A stretch of DNA of 64,000 bases from Acanthopleuribacter pedis (GTDB taxonomy: Bacteria; Acidobacteriota; Holophagae; Acanthopleuribacterales; Acanthopleuribacteraceae), in NCBI RefSeq assembly GCF_017377855.1, contig NZ_JAFREP010000014.1, positions 248,001 to 312,000 on the forward strand. The letters are read 5' to 3'. A model generated the notes under the pieces. The model was not told the origin of the DNA, did no database searches, and saw nothing but the letters and a program-made list of their open reading frames with translations. This document shows positions 1-8,212 of the stretch, piece after piece. Each line of letters starts with the position of its first letter. Within the stretch, counting starts at the first letter, position 1. The position numbers and the translations under genes are program-made.

Positions 1-397
1 GTTCGGTTTTCACGGTGATCCCAAGGTCAACGACATGTGGCACACGGCCTCGATCAAGGACGATCCCGTTACCCAAAGCAACCAGCCCGGCATGTTGACC
101 TTCGCCAATCGTGGCCGCAACACGCGCACCACGCAAATGTTTATCAATACCGCGAACAATAATTACTTGGACGGGATGGGTTTCGCCCCTCTTGGCAAAA
201 TTGTCGGCGACGAAGGCATGGCGGTTGTGGCGAAACTCTACAAGGGTTACGGGGAAGGCGCGCCCATGGGTTCCGGCCCCAATCAGGCCATGCTGAAAAG
301 CCAGGGCAATGCGTACCTGAAGAAAAACTTTCCCGAACTTTCTTATATCAAAAAAGTGGTGCTGGTAAAGCAGCCCGCCAAAGCAGGCACGCCCTAA
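1..397 (+). CDS. Cyclophilin-type peptidyl-prolyl cis-trans isomerase, C-terminal part
   Basis: The reading frame is open from base 2, so the gene begins before the window and only about the last 131 residues are present. Recognisable cyclophilin blocks are FGFHGDP, SNQPGMLTFA, RTTQMFIN and the GFAPLGKI segment, followed by the acidic and glycine-rich loop KLYKGYGEG and the late GNAYLKKNFPEL segment typical of bacterial type-A cyclophilins. The family catalyses proline isomerisation during protein folding. The N-terminal half is missing, so whether this copy is periplasmic or cytoplasmic cannot be judged. An ATG at 35 lies inside the domain and is not the real start. The next gene follows 44 bases after the TAA stop. 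Confidence 0.9.
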   Translation, partial: FGFHGDPKVNDMWHTASIKDDPVTQSNQPGMLTFANRGRNTRTTQMFINTANNNYLDGMGFAPLGKIVGDEGMAVVAKLYKGYGEGAPMGSGPNQAMLKSQGNAYLKKNFPELSYIKKVVLVKQPAKAGTP

Positions 398-441
398 AGC
401 GCGGGGGGCACTGACCGCGGCAACACCAAAAGAGGTGAATT

Positions 442-1011
442 TTGATTTCAACCAACGATTTTAAAAAAGGTTTGCGTTACGAACACGAGGGCGCGCCCTG
501 GCAGATTATGGAACACACGGTGCACAATCCCAGTGCCCGCGGCGCGGCCACGCTGGTTAAAGTAAAAGCGCGTAACCTGGTGACCAACCAGGTGTTACAG
601 AAAAGCTTTAAATCCGGCGACCTGTTCGAAGAGCCCGACCTGAACAAACTGGAAGTGCAGTTTCTCTATGAGGAAGGCGACGATCTGGTGTTTATGGACC
701 GCGAGACCTACGAGCAGTACAACGTGGGCAAAGCTCATTTTGGCGACAGCTTACCCTGGATGACCGATGGTTTCGAACTAGACCTGTTGCAGTACAACGG
801 CGAGATCATCAGTATCGACATGCCTAAATCCGTGATTGTGACCATCACCTCGGTGGAGCAGGGTGCTAAGGGCGATACCGCTTCCGGTAAAGTTATGTCG
901 CGCGGTATGTTGGAAAACGGGATTGAACTGATGGTGCCTACCTTTATTAAAGAAGGGAGCAAAATCAAGGTGGATCCCTCGGCCAACACCTATTTGGGTC
1001 GCGAAAGTTAA
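442..1011 (+). CDS. efp: Elongation factor P homologue with an EfpL/YeiP-type loop
   Basis: A 189-residue protein with the three-domain EF-P layout: KOW-like N domain, EF-P OB domain (GDDLVFMDRETYEQY), and C-terminal domain ending in TYLGRES. EF-P relieves ribosome stalling at proline runs. The start is TTG at 442, with the Shine-Dalgarno site agaggtg at 431-437. The loop that inserts into the peptidyl-transferase centre reads NPSARGAATLVK. This resembles E. coli EfpL (YeiP, SPTARGAATLYK, from memory) rather than the PGKG loop of lysine-modified EF-P, and has one residue more than the SGRNAA loop of EarP-type EF-P. The arginine at the tip is retained. The C terminus also resembles YeiP. Being the only copy in view, it could still be this organism's main EF-P. 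Confidence 0.92.
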   Translation: MISTNDFKKGLRYEHEGAPWQIMEHTVHNPSARGAATLVKVKARNLVTNQVLQKSFKSGDLFEEPDLNKLEVQFLYEEGDDLVFMDRETYEQYNVGKAHFGDSLPWMTDGFELDLLQYNGEIISIDMPKSVIVTITSVEQGAKGDTASGKVMSRGMLENGIELMVPTFIKEGSKIKVDPSANTYLGRES

Positions 1012-1036
1012 CGCGTTTTTTCTCCAGATTTCATGG

Positions 1037-1071
1037 AAACGGCGGCCGACTTGGTTTGGCTGCCGTTTTCA
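1037..1071 (+). terminator. Rho-independent terminator after the EF-P gene
   Basis: Arms at 1037-1047 and 1058-1068 pair over 11 bases, with one G-T type mismatch, around a 10-base loop. The T-rich stretch ttttcatttt follows. It lies 26 bases after the stop codon. Confidence 0.7.
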
Positions 1072-1345
1072 TTTTGGGGAAGGGTTTGTGATGTGACGTT
1101 CTGGTAAGCGCTTTGGAAAAATTGGTTTAAATATTGGGAACCTTGAGATAGGCCACGTTTAGAATGGCCCGTGCTGTTTGTGTTGCACTGATGCTGCCGT
1201 TTTTACGCTGTTATCGGAGGCGCTCGGGTAACACCAACACGCGCTTGTGAACACATAGGAATCGCGCTCATGCGAATCAATTCGAATGAATGCGCGCCGA
1301 CGCGGCTTTCTCCAGTCCGCGAATACGACTGTCTACGAGGTTTCA
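1072..1345. other. Intergenic region before the outer-membrane protein gene
   Basis: Together with the terminator, the gap between the EF-P stop and the next start is 334 bases. No second gene, strong repeat or clear sigma70 promoter was seen. A putative ribosome-binding site (gagg, 1337-1340) lies just before the start at 1346. Confidence 0.5.
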
Positions 1346-2092
1346 ATGACCCTTTTGTTACTTTATCTCATTGCATTTCAAGCACCGGCCGAACCGGCTT
1401 TCAGCAGTGATCGTCCCGACCAGAGCGATGCACCCGCCACCGTGGGTGCCGGTTATTTCCAATTGGAGGCGGGTTTTCAGCGTACCCATTACGATACGGA
1501 CTTCAACGACATTGACATCGACCAAGTACCGGTTGCCTTGCTCCGTATCGGCATTAGCGAGGATTTCGAGCTGCGTCTGGGTTACGACGGGTTTATCGAT
1601 ATCGACGCGGGCAGATTCGATGGAAACGACGGCAGTGGCGACGGCCACCTTGGTTTCAAATGGCGTTTCCACAACGGTGATAGCGGGCAATGGGCCTTGA
1701 TTGGGGATACCAACTTAACCGTCGGCGACGACGACATTGTCTCTGACGAAATCGAGCCCAGCCTCAAGCTGGCCTACGGTGGCGGTTTGACGGACAGCAT
1801 TTCTTTCGGCGCCAACTTCGGTGTTTCTACCCAGGATGAAGACGGCGATTTAGAAACCAACGGCCTTTACAGCGTTGTTTTGGGATTCAGCGTTAGCGAA
1901 CGCGTTGGTGCGTTTGTTGAGGTGTTCGGTGAAATTCCGGCATCGGCCGAGGGGCGTCCTCGTAACAGTGCCGACGCCGGCCTGACCTTCACCATCACGG
2001 AAACCTTCCAGTGGGATGTCGCCGTAAGCGCCGGCATCTCGGAAACCGCGCCGGATTGGGCGGCTACCACGGGTTTCGCCTACCGCTTCTAA
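1346..2092 (+). CDS. Outer-membrane beta-barrel protein, Phenol_MetA_deg/transporter-like
   Basis: A 248-residue protein. The chosen ATG at 1346 has gagg five bases upstream and gives a clean signal peptide (MTLLLLYLIAFQAPAEPA) followed by FSSDRPDQSDAPATVGAGY. That segment is the usual opening of the transporter family once named putative MetA-pathway phenol degradation protein. The rest alternates short amphipathic strands with Asp/Gly-rich turns and ends in YRF, a C-terminal aromatic typical of BAM-inserted barrels. The family is poorly characterised; most members are probably outer-membrane channels and the phenol name should not be taken as function. An upstream ATG at 1286 in the same frame would bury the signal peptide and is rejected. 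The gene appears monocistronic, with its own terminator. Confidence 0.75.
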   Translation: MTLLLLYLIAFQAPAEPAFSSDRPDQSDAPATVGAGYFQLEAGFQRTHYDTDFNDIDIDQVPVALLRIGISEDFELRLGYDGFIDIDAGRFDGNDGSGDGHLGFKWRFHNGDSGQWALIGDTNLTVGDDDIVSDEIEPSLKLAYGGGLTDSISFGANFGVSTQDEDGDLETNGLYSVVLGFSVSERVGAFVEVFGEIPASAEGRPRNSADAGLTFTITETFQWDVAVSAGISETAPDWAATTGFAYRF

Positions 2093-2100
2093 ATAGGATT

Positions 2101-2125
2101 CCGGGATCGAGAGGTCCCGGTTTTT
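2101..2125 (+). terminator. Terminator of the outer-membrane protein gene
   Basis: ccggga (2101-2106) pairs with tcccgg (2115-2120), followed by five T residues and gtttg. It sits eight bases after the stop codon. Confidence 0.75.
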
Positions 2126-2159
2126 GTTTGGATGTGTGGATGGGGTGCCGGATGGGCTT

Positions 2160-2444
2160 GGCTTGGTATTCGGGATTTCTCAGGATAAAAGGATGATGAG
2201 CGGATGGGCGCCGGGCAGTTGTGCCCTGTTGGGTGGATTTGCGCATGCGGATGAGGCCGTCGCTTCGAATGGAAATGCACCAGGGGATGGTTGTCCCCAG
2301 GCAAACGGCATAAAGCCAGACTGTTGCACATGACTGTCACCAAGCAGGTTCGAAAGGGGGTTGGCCTCGACGAAGCAACGGGTTTATCCGCATGCGCGAT
2401 CCTGAAACTATCTCCAAATCCTGAGAAATACCGAATCCCAAGCC
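2160..2444. repeat. Intergenic segment flanked by 27-bp imperfect inverted repeats
   Basis: The 27-base stretch at 2160-2186 and the one at 2418-2444 are inverted copies matching at 25 of 27 positions; the core is cctgagaaat followed by ccgaat and ccaagcc. A third, direct-orientation copy differing at two positions begins at 30713 beside a tandem repeat of the same core. The 231 bases between the arms hold no convincing gene. The short frames here lack ribosome-binding sites and have unremarkable composition. This could be a miniature mobile or MITE-like element, or a pair of copies of a short dispersed repeat. Confidence 0.6.
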
Positions 2445-2689
2445 CCGTCGATCAAAGCCCCCAAAATCCAATCCAAAACCCCGCCGGCCCCCAATAATCC
2501 CGCCCTAAACCGTATTCAGGCCCTCCTTTTCCAACTTTCCTAAATAAAAAATCATGGTTCCGCGCTAAGGTTATGGAACGCACATGTGTCTCATCCGCGC
2601 CCTGTATCGGTTTGCGACCAAGCAACGATGCTTTGCTTTTTGGACCACAATGAAAAGGGGAACCATGCCCCGTTAAAAAAGGTGAAAAC
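2445..2689. other. Leader region of the small secreted protein gene
   Basis: No gene was found. The last 150 bases are richer in A/T than the surroundings, as expected for a promoter region, but no clear -35/-10 pair was found. An aaaaggtg ribosome-binding site precedes the ATG at 2690. Confidence 0.4.
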
Positions 2690-3136
2690 ATGAAAAATAT
2701 GCTGACTTTTGGTTTACTCGGCTTGCTTATGAGCGGTTTGGTGTTCGCCAAAGAAAATCCCAATCGCGTGGATCTGTGTAAAGTAGAAGCCCAAGATTTA
2801 GAACGTGGCCGCATTATGGAAGTTGCCGCCTATATGCTCAAAAAAGGCTACAAAAACGGCGTCTACCAACCCGTCATCAAAATATCGCTTCGCACCGGCA
2901 AAAACGTCGATATGCCTGGCTCCTTCTTTAAAAACGAAGCGGAACAAAAGATTTATAAAGCCAAAAAAGAAGGCCAAAATGAAGTCATTATTTGGCAAGC
3001 CGGCTCCCATCAGGCCCACAAAGCCAAAGCCGTCGTGACCCTGAAAGACGGGAAACCCGACAAAATCAAAGTGACCTTGCACGCACCGGGACAAGATAGC
3101 CCCAAGTCCTCGGAATGCGCCTACCCCTGGAACTAA
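2690..3136 (+). CDS. Small secreted protein of unknown function
   Basis: A 148-residue protein with a textbook signal peptide (MKNMLTFGLLGLLMSGLVFA, cleavage before KENPN) and a strong ribosome-binding site, aaaggtg, seven bases before the ATG. The mature part is lysine-rich and basic, with two cysteines (near the N terminus in DLCKVE and near the C terminus in SECAYPWN) that could form one disulfide in the periplasm. The middle has a beta-rich look (KISLRTGKN, EVIIWQAGSHQAHKAKAVVTL). I do not recognise the family. It is flanked by long gaps and seems to be transcribed alone. Confidence 0.7.
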   Translation: MKNMLTFGLLGLLMSGLVFAKENPNRVDLCKVEAQDLERGRIMEVAAYMLKKGYKNGVYQPVIKISLRTGKNVDMPGSFFKNEAEQKIYKAKKEGQNEVIIWQAGSHQAHKAKAVVTLKDGKPDKIKVTLHAPGQDSPKSSECAYPWN

Positions 3137-3263
3137 AACCTTTTGGTGTTCGTTCGGTGTCGCACGGAAACGTCGCTCGGCCCGAATGAGCACCAAGGTG
3201 TTGGTTCTCATGAGGATCGTTGGTTTTGGATCATCACTCGGGTAACTGTTTTTCCTCATGCGC

Positions 3264-3303
3264 GGGCGTAAGCAGCAAGCGACGCGCGTTGCTGCTTACG
3301 CCC
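3264..3303. repeat. Perfect 15-bp hairpin
   Basis: gggcgtaagcagcaa (3264-3278) is exactly complementary to 3289-3303, with a 10-base G+C loop. There is no T tract, so it is not a standard terminator. It lies 28 bases before a dispersed repeat copy. Confidence 0.7.
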
Positions 3304-3330
3304 GTGCTGTTCCCGCGCTTCCACTCGCCT

Positions 3331-3506
3331 GCATTTCTCACCGAGATTCGTCGCGAGAAGCTGAAAGCCCTGTGCGTACGAAGCTGACGACCAAGCGACG
3401 GCACAGGGGACCGACCTTTCGCGGCGCCGACCCGCGGAAGGCAAACCCTCGCAATCGCATGGGTTGCCCCATAGCAGCAATTCTTGTAGGCAATGCGGGC
3501 TAGGTT
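3331..3506 (+). repeat. Dispersed intergenic repeat, copy 1
   Basis: The block gcatttctcac, attcgtcgcgagaag, ctgaaagcc at 3331-3369 and the closing block aatcgcatgggtt through gcgggctaggtt (3453-3506) recur in the same order at 54616-54750. The middle has diverged and the two copies differ in length. The ends are roughly inverted relative to each other (gcatttctcac against gtgagaaaagc in copy 2), so the unit can fold back on itself. No gene overlaps this copy. Confidence 0.65.
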
Positions 3507-3707
3507 CGACGCGGTCATTCGCGTCACCAAATATCCAGGCGCTCCCTGCACATCCTTGACCCTGAGTCATCGGTTGGGATAAGGTTGTTCCGTTTTTAAG
3601 CAAGGCCCCATCGGGTGACACAACGCCAATTCGGTACCCTTGGGTTACCGATCCCTTATCGTGTCCGGTGCCGCGTGACATTTGAGTTTGAAGGTGAACG
3701 TTTTTAC
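3507..3707. other. Region upstream of parE
   Basis: The gap from 3137 to parE is about 570 bases. Apart from the hairpin and repeat above, nothing was recognised. The frame of parE is open back to 3615 but lacks a ribosome-binding site there. Confidence 0.4.
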
Positions 3708-5510
3708 ATGGCCTCTTCCGAACCGATTTACGACGAAAGCAAGATCAAAAGTTTAAGCTCCTTAGAGCACATTCGCCTGCGCCCCGGTATGTACATCGGT
3801 CGGCTAGGCGACGGCACCCATCCCGAGGATGGGGTCTACGTGCTCATCAAAGAAGTTGTCGACAACGCCATCGACGAATTCATCATGGGTCACGGTCAGC
3901 GGATCGAAATTGAAACCACGGAAGCGGGTTATGTTCAAATTCGCGATTATGGACGCGGTATTCCCCTCGGCAAAGTGGTTGACTGTGTGTCGCGCATCAA
4001 TACCGGCGCCAAGTACAACGATGAAGTGTTTCAGTTCTCGGTCGGTCTTAACGGGGTCGGGACCAAAGCGGTCAACGCCCTTTCCGAGGAATTTGTGGTG
4101 CGCTCCACCCGGGACGGCGCCTTCAAAGAAGCACGCTTCCTCAAGGGCAAGCTGGTCGACGAGCTCGACGGCTCAGAAGATGCGGACAACGGCACCTTGG
4201 TGCGCTTTAAGGCCGATACCGAGGTGTTTCCCGCCGATGTGCGCATTCGCGAAGAATTTTTGCGCAAGCGGATTCAGTACTACAGCTACCTCAACAAAGG
4301 CCTCACCCTCAAACTCAACGGCGAAACCTTTTTCTCGCGTCGCGGTCTCAAAGACCTTCTGGTGGCCGAGGTCGGTGAAGACACCTTGTATGAACCCATT
4401 TATTTCCGCGATAAAGCCATTGAATTCGCCATCACCCACACCACCAACTACGGCGAAAACCACTACAGTTTCGTGAACGGTCAGTATACCAACGACGGCG
4501 GTACCCACCTTTCCGCCTTTCGCGAGGGCATCCTCAAAGCGGTGAACGAATACGCCAAAAAGAGTTTTCAGGGTCAAGATGTACGCGACGGCATCGCCGG
4601 TTGTGTGGCCGTGAAGGTGAAAGATCCGGTTTTTGAATCGCAAACCAAAAACAAACTGGGCAACACCGATGTGCGCCAGCCGATTATCAATACCGTCAAA
4701 ACGGCGGTGGTTGACATCCTCCATAAAAACGAGGCGCTCGCCAAAAAGATCATCGAGAAGGTGACCTTTAACGAAAAAATCCGCAAAGAACTGCAAGCGG
4801 TCAAAAAAGAGGCGCGTGATAAAGCGCGCAAGGTGGCCATCAAAATTCCCGGTCTGCGCGACTGCAAGTACCATTTCGGCGACAAAAACGGGAAAGGCGA
4901 CGGCAGCATGATTTTCCTGACCGAGGGTCAGTCCGCCTTGGGCAGTATGGTGAGTTGCCGCAGTGCCGAATTCCAGGCTTTGTTTGCCCTGCGTGGTAAA
5001 CCGCTCAATGTGTTCGGCCTCAAAAAGGACTCGCTCTACAAAAACGCCGAACTCTACAACATCATGAAGGCGCTGGACATCGAGGAATCGGTGGATAATC
5101 TGCGTTACAACAAAGTGATTCTTGCCACCGACGCCGACGTCGACGGGCTTCACATTCGTAACCTGCTGATGACGTTTTTCTTGTACTACTTCGAAGAGCT
5201 GGTGATTCGCGGTCACCTCTACGTTTTGGAGACGCCGCTGTACCGGGTGCGCAACAAAAAAGAGACCCATTACTGCTACGACGATAAGGAACGCAACCGG
5301 TACCTGAAGAAACTGAAAGATCCCGAGCTAACCCGCTTTAAGGGGTTGGGTGAAATTTCACCCAAGGAGTTCGGACAGTTTATCGGTGACCAGATGCGGA
5401 TTGTCCAGGTCAGCGTGGATCGCGCCGGTGACATCAACAAGATTTTGCGTTTTTACATGGGTAACAACACCCCTGAACGCAAGGGTTACATTATGGAAAA
5501 CCTCATTTAA
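3708..5510 (+). CDS. parE: DNA topoisomerase IV subunit B (ParE)
   Basis: A 600-residue type IIA topoisomerase ATPase subunit. With ParC it decatenates daughter chromosomes. In order: GHKL ATPase domain (LRPGMYIG, VKEVVDNAIDE-like IKEVVDNAIDEF, DYGRGIP, GLNGVGTKAVNALS), transducer, and TOPRIM domain with DADVDGLHIR and the final ITRFKGLGEIS-like TRFKGLGEISPKEF. The C terminus ERKGYIMENLI is of the Bacteroidota-type ParE, and the 170-residue insert of E. coli GyrB is absent. The first TOPRIM acidic motif reads EGQSA where EGDSA is usual; the catalytic Glu is present. The chosen ATG has aaggtg 11 bases upstream. parC follows after 81 bases, presumably in one transcript. Confidence 0.93.
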   Translation: MASSEPIYDESKIKSLSSLEHIRLRPGMYIGRLGDGTHPEDGVYVLIKEVVDNAIDEFIMGHGQRIEIETTEAGYVQIRDYGRGIPLGKVVDCVSRINTGAKYNDEVFQFSVGLNGVGTKAVNALSEEFVVRSTRDGAFKEARFLKGKLVDELDGSEDADNGTLVRFKADTEVFPADVRIREEFLRKRIQYYSYLNKGLTLKLNGETFFSRRGLKDLLVAEVGEDTLYEPIYFRDKAIEFAITHTTNYGENHYSFVNGQYTNDGGTHLSAFREGILKAVNEYAKKSFQGQDVRDGIAGCVAVKVKDPVFESQTKNKLGNTDVRQPIINTVKTAVVDILHKNEALAKKIIEKVTFNEKIRKELQAVKKEARDKARKVAIKIPGLRDCKYHFGDKNGKGDGSMIFLTEGQSALGSMVSCRSAEFQALFALRGKPLNVFGLKKDSLYKNAELYNIMKALDIEESVDNLRYNKVILATDADVDGLHIRNLLMTFFLYYFEELVIRGHLYVLETPLYRVRNKKETHYCYDDKERNRYLKKLKDPELTRFKGLGEISPKEFGQFIGDQMRIVQVSVDRAGDINKILRFYMGNNTPERKGYIMENLI

Positions 5511-5591
5511 CCCAGTGCGCCCGTTTCATAAGGTTAAGGGGCGAAAACGACGGGGTAACCCCGTTCAGCGTTTGTGCTTAAGGAAGAATTC

Positions 5592-7526
5592 ATGGCGGAT
5601 CAACTGCGTGAACTGATTGATGTCAATTTTCTCGAATATGCCAGTTATGTCATTAAAGAACGGGCCATTCCCCATATCAACGACGGCTTCAAACCGGTGC
5701 AACGACGGATTTTGCACACCATGTCCGAGGTCGAGGACGGGAAATTCAACAAGGTTGCTAACGTGGTGGGTCGCTCCATGCAGTACCACCCCCACGGCGA
5801 CGCCTCCATCTTTGCGGCCCTGGTCGTGCTGGCCAACAAAGAATTTTTTATCGACAAACAGGGGAACTTCGGCAACATCTACACCGGTGATTCCGCTTCC
5901 GCCGCCCGTTACATCGAATGCCGTTTAACGCCTTTGGCTAAAGAAGTTCTTTTCAACAAGGAAATTACCGATTACGAACCTTCCTACGACGGTCGTAACC
6001 AGGAACCCGTGACCCTGCCCGCCAAAATCCCCGTGCTGCTTTTACAGGGGGCCGAGGGCATTGCGGTTGGGATGTCGACTTCCATCCTGCCCCACAACTT
6101 TAACGAGGTGTTGGACGCGCAGGTCGCCTACTTGCGCGGCAAAGAATTTAAGCTGATTCCCGATTTCCCGACCGGCGGCACCATCGACGCCCGCGATTAC
6201 GACGACGGCAACGGCAAGATTAAGATTCGTGCTCGCATCGAAGCCCGCGACGAGAAACACTTGGTTGTTCGCGAGGTGCCTTACGGTACCAATACCGAGA
6301 AATTGATTAACTCCATCGAAAACGCCATCAAAAAAGGGCGGATCAAAGTCAGTGCCATCCAGGACTACACCGCCGAATCGGTAGAAATCGAACTGAGCTT
6401 GCCCCGTGGTGTGTACGCCGATCAGGTGTTGGAAGCGCTCTATGCGTTCACCGATTGTGAAATCAGCCATTCGGTGCAAATGGTCTTAATTCGTGAGGAC
6501 AACAAGCCGCACATCATGAACGTGACCGATGTGCTGAAGTACAACACCGATAAACTTCTGGCTGATTTGCGTTTGGAATTGGAGATTGAACTAGGCAAGT
6601 TACGGGACAATCTCCATTTCAAAACCCTTGAACAGATTTTTATTGAGAATCGGATCTACAAAAATATTGAAGAACAGGAAACCTATGAAAAGGTGATCCA
6701 AGCGGTCTACGATGGCTTTGTACCCTTTGAAGCCCAATTGATTCGCGCCATAGTGGACGAAGATGTGGAGCGTTTGCTGCAAATTCGCATCAAACGAATT
6801 TCGCGGTTCGACATTAACAAAAGCCGTAAGGAAATCGAGGCAATTTTGGCGCGTATCGACGAGGTCAACGCGCTTTTGGCCGATATGGTCACGACCACCA
6901 TTAACTACATCAAAAATCTGAAAAAGAAATACGGGAAATTCTTCCCGCGCCGTACGCAAATTACTGAATTGGAGACGGTTGACCGAACCGAGGTCGCGAT
7001 CCAAGACCTCAAGTTAGGTTATGACCGCAAAACCGGCTACATCGGCACCGAAATCAAAACCAAAAATTTCGTGGCCTGTTCACAGTTCCACAAAATCCTG
7101 GTCATAACCGAGAAGTACTTCAAGGTGATTTCGGTTGTTGAGAAGCTGTACATTAAAGAAAAAATTCTTTATATCGATAAAGTGGATTTAGATGTGACCT
7201 TTAACTGTGTTTATCGTGAGCAAACATCGGGTATTGCTTATATGAAACGGTTTAAAGTCGAAAAGTTTATTATGGAAAAAGAGTACACTTATCTGCCTGA
7301 AGACTCTGTAAAGATACTGCTGTTTCAGCCGGATCCCGCACCTATCTTTAAAGTGTTTTTTCCACTCAAGGCGCGTGCCCGTGTTACCGAGGAAGTGATT
7401 GATCTTTCTCAGTTGGCCGTAAAGGGTTTTGCCGCCAGAGGAAACCGTGTATCGCCCAAGCCGGTGGTTGATCTTCAGGTACTAAAAGCCAAAGACATTG
7501 CCAAAGAGAAAGAGGGTGAAACCTAA
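5592..7526 (+). CDS. parC: DNA topoisomerase IV subunit A (ParC)
   Basis: A 644-residue partner of ParE that carries the DNA breakage-reunion chemistry. The N terminus YASYVIKERAIPHINDGFKPVQRR, the HPHGD segment around MQYHPHGDASIF, and the active-site tyrosine in SASAARYIECRL are all visible. They are followed by the tower (GTIDARDYDDG), a coiled-coil with EANRIYK-like IFIENRIYKNIEEQETYE, and a short C-terminal region with degenerate beta-pinwheel repeats. The length is near the Bacteroidota/Acidobacteriota ParC type and shorter than E. coli ParC. The ATG at 5592 is chosen because aaggaagaa sits just upstream; the in-frame ATG at 5574 has no such site. Confidence 0.93.
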   Translation: MADQLRELIDVNFLEYASYVIKERAIPHINDGFKPVQRRILHTMSEVEDGKFNKVANVVGRSMQYHPHGDASIFAALVVLANKEFFIDKQGNFGNIYTGDSASAARYIECRLTPLAKEVLFNKEITDYEPSYDGRNQEPVTLPAKIPVLLLQGAEGIAVGMSTSILPHNFNEVLDAQVAYLRGKEFKLIPDFPTGGTIDARDYDDGNGKIKIRARIEARDEKHLVVREVPYGTNTEKLINSIENAIKKGRIKVSAIQDYTAESVEIELSLPRGVYADQVLEALYAFTDCEISHSVQMVLIREDNKPHIMNVTDVLKYNTDKLLADLRLELEIELGKLRDNLHFKTLEQIFIENRIYKNIEEQETYEKVIQAVYDGFVPFEAQLIRAIVDEDVERLLQIRIKRISRFDINKSRKEIEAILARIDEVNALLADMVTTTINYIKNLKKKYGKFFPRRTQITELETVDRTEVAIQDLKLGYDRKTGYIGTEIKTKNFVACSQFHKILVITEKYFKVISVVEKLYIKEKILYIDKVDLDVTFNCVYREQTSGIAYMKRFKVEKFIMEKEYTYLPEDSVKILLFQPDPAPIFKVFFPLKARARVTEEVIDLSQLAVKGFAARGNRVSPKPVVDLQVLKAKDIAKEKEGET

Positions 7527-7606
7527 GAGGCGCTGAAGCGAGGGGTTTCGGCTGAAGATCTGGAGCGAAATGGCTAGGAAAAAGCGGGCCGGGGTCGCGC
7601 ACGACA

Positions 7607-7636
7607 CGCACCCACTGGGTGCGGTGAGTATTTTTT
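7607..7636 (+). terminator. Possible terminator downstream of parC
   Basis: A 7-bp stem, cgcaccc/gggtgcg, with loop act is followed eight bases later by six T residues. The stem-to-T spacing is longer than usual, so this is tentative. Confidence 0.4.
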
Positions 7637-8165
7637 CGGGCCGTTGCAGCGCAGAGGTTTAGCTAAAAACACCGCAAGTTATCGCACTTCTTAGGTGAAA
7701 CCTAAACCCAGGTTGGCGCGTAATTCCTCTGGGAATCCCGTGCTTCTTAGGTTTCAGGAAGGCAAGGGCCGACGACCGTCCTCGCACTTGGCTTTGCGAG
7801 GGGATGTTTCAGATCCCCTGCCTAGTGAGAAATGCGGGCCGGCACGTGCTTCCAGGATGTCCGCGTTTCGGTAGTTGTCGCCAGGTGCTTGGCTCGATGC
7901 GGCGCCTTTTGGTGGTCGTGCGCGGCTCTGCTCACCTCAAAAGCCAAAATTCCTGAAATGCGACCGTCTTACGGGAGTTTTTATTGGCGATGTGGTTTAA
8001 ACTAAGCCCAGCGCGGTTGCGAATTTGGGGTTTCGTGTGACCTATGGTCGATTTCGGTTTGTTTCCCCGGGAAGTTGTATTTTTGATTATTGACTTTTTT
8101 CGTGATCCAATTCGCGCTTGCTCAATTTCCACCCAAACAGTTGCTTTTGCTCCGTGTCGGCTTGT
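7637..8165. other. Long intergenic region with hairpins before the Ser/Thr kinase gene
   Basis: About 690 bases separate parC from the kinase gene. Two adjacent hairpins lie at 7780-7801 (cctcgca/tgcgagg) and 7800-7818 (ggggat/atcccc). The sequence gtgagaaatgcgggc at 7825-7839 resembles the closing end of the dispersed repeat seen at 3331 and 54616. No gene with a ribosome-binding site was found. The last 200 bases are AT-rich and probably carry the kinase promoter. Confidence 0.45.
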
Positions 8166-8171
8166 TATAAT
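8166..8171 (+). promoter_or_regulatory. Candidate -10 element of the kinase-FGE gene
   Basis: A perfect tataat lies 42 bases before the preferred ATG. The best -35-like match (ttgctt) is 19 bases upstream, longer than the ideal 17, so only the -10 is called. Confidence 0.4.
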
Positions 8172-8212
8172 TCCGGCAAATTTAGGGGCCGCTTCGATTG
8201 GCTAGGCTTTTG

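Noticed and set aside
2124..2333. Small frame of 69 codons between the inverted repeats
   Set aside because: It lacks a ribosome-binding site, overlaps the terminator and a repeat arm, and its product has no protein-like pattern.
3264..3303. Perfect 15-bp hairpin as a terminator of the small secreted protein gene
   Set aside because: It has no T tract on either strand and lies 128 bases from the stop codon, so it is reported only as a repeat.
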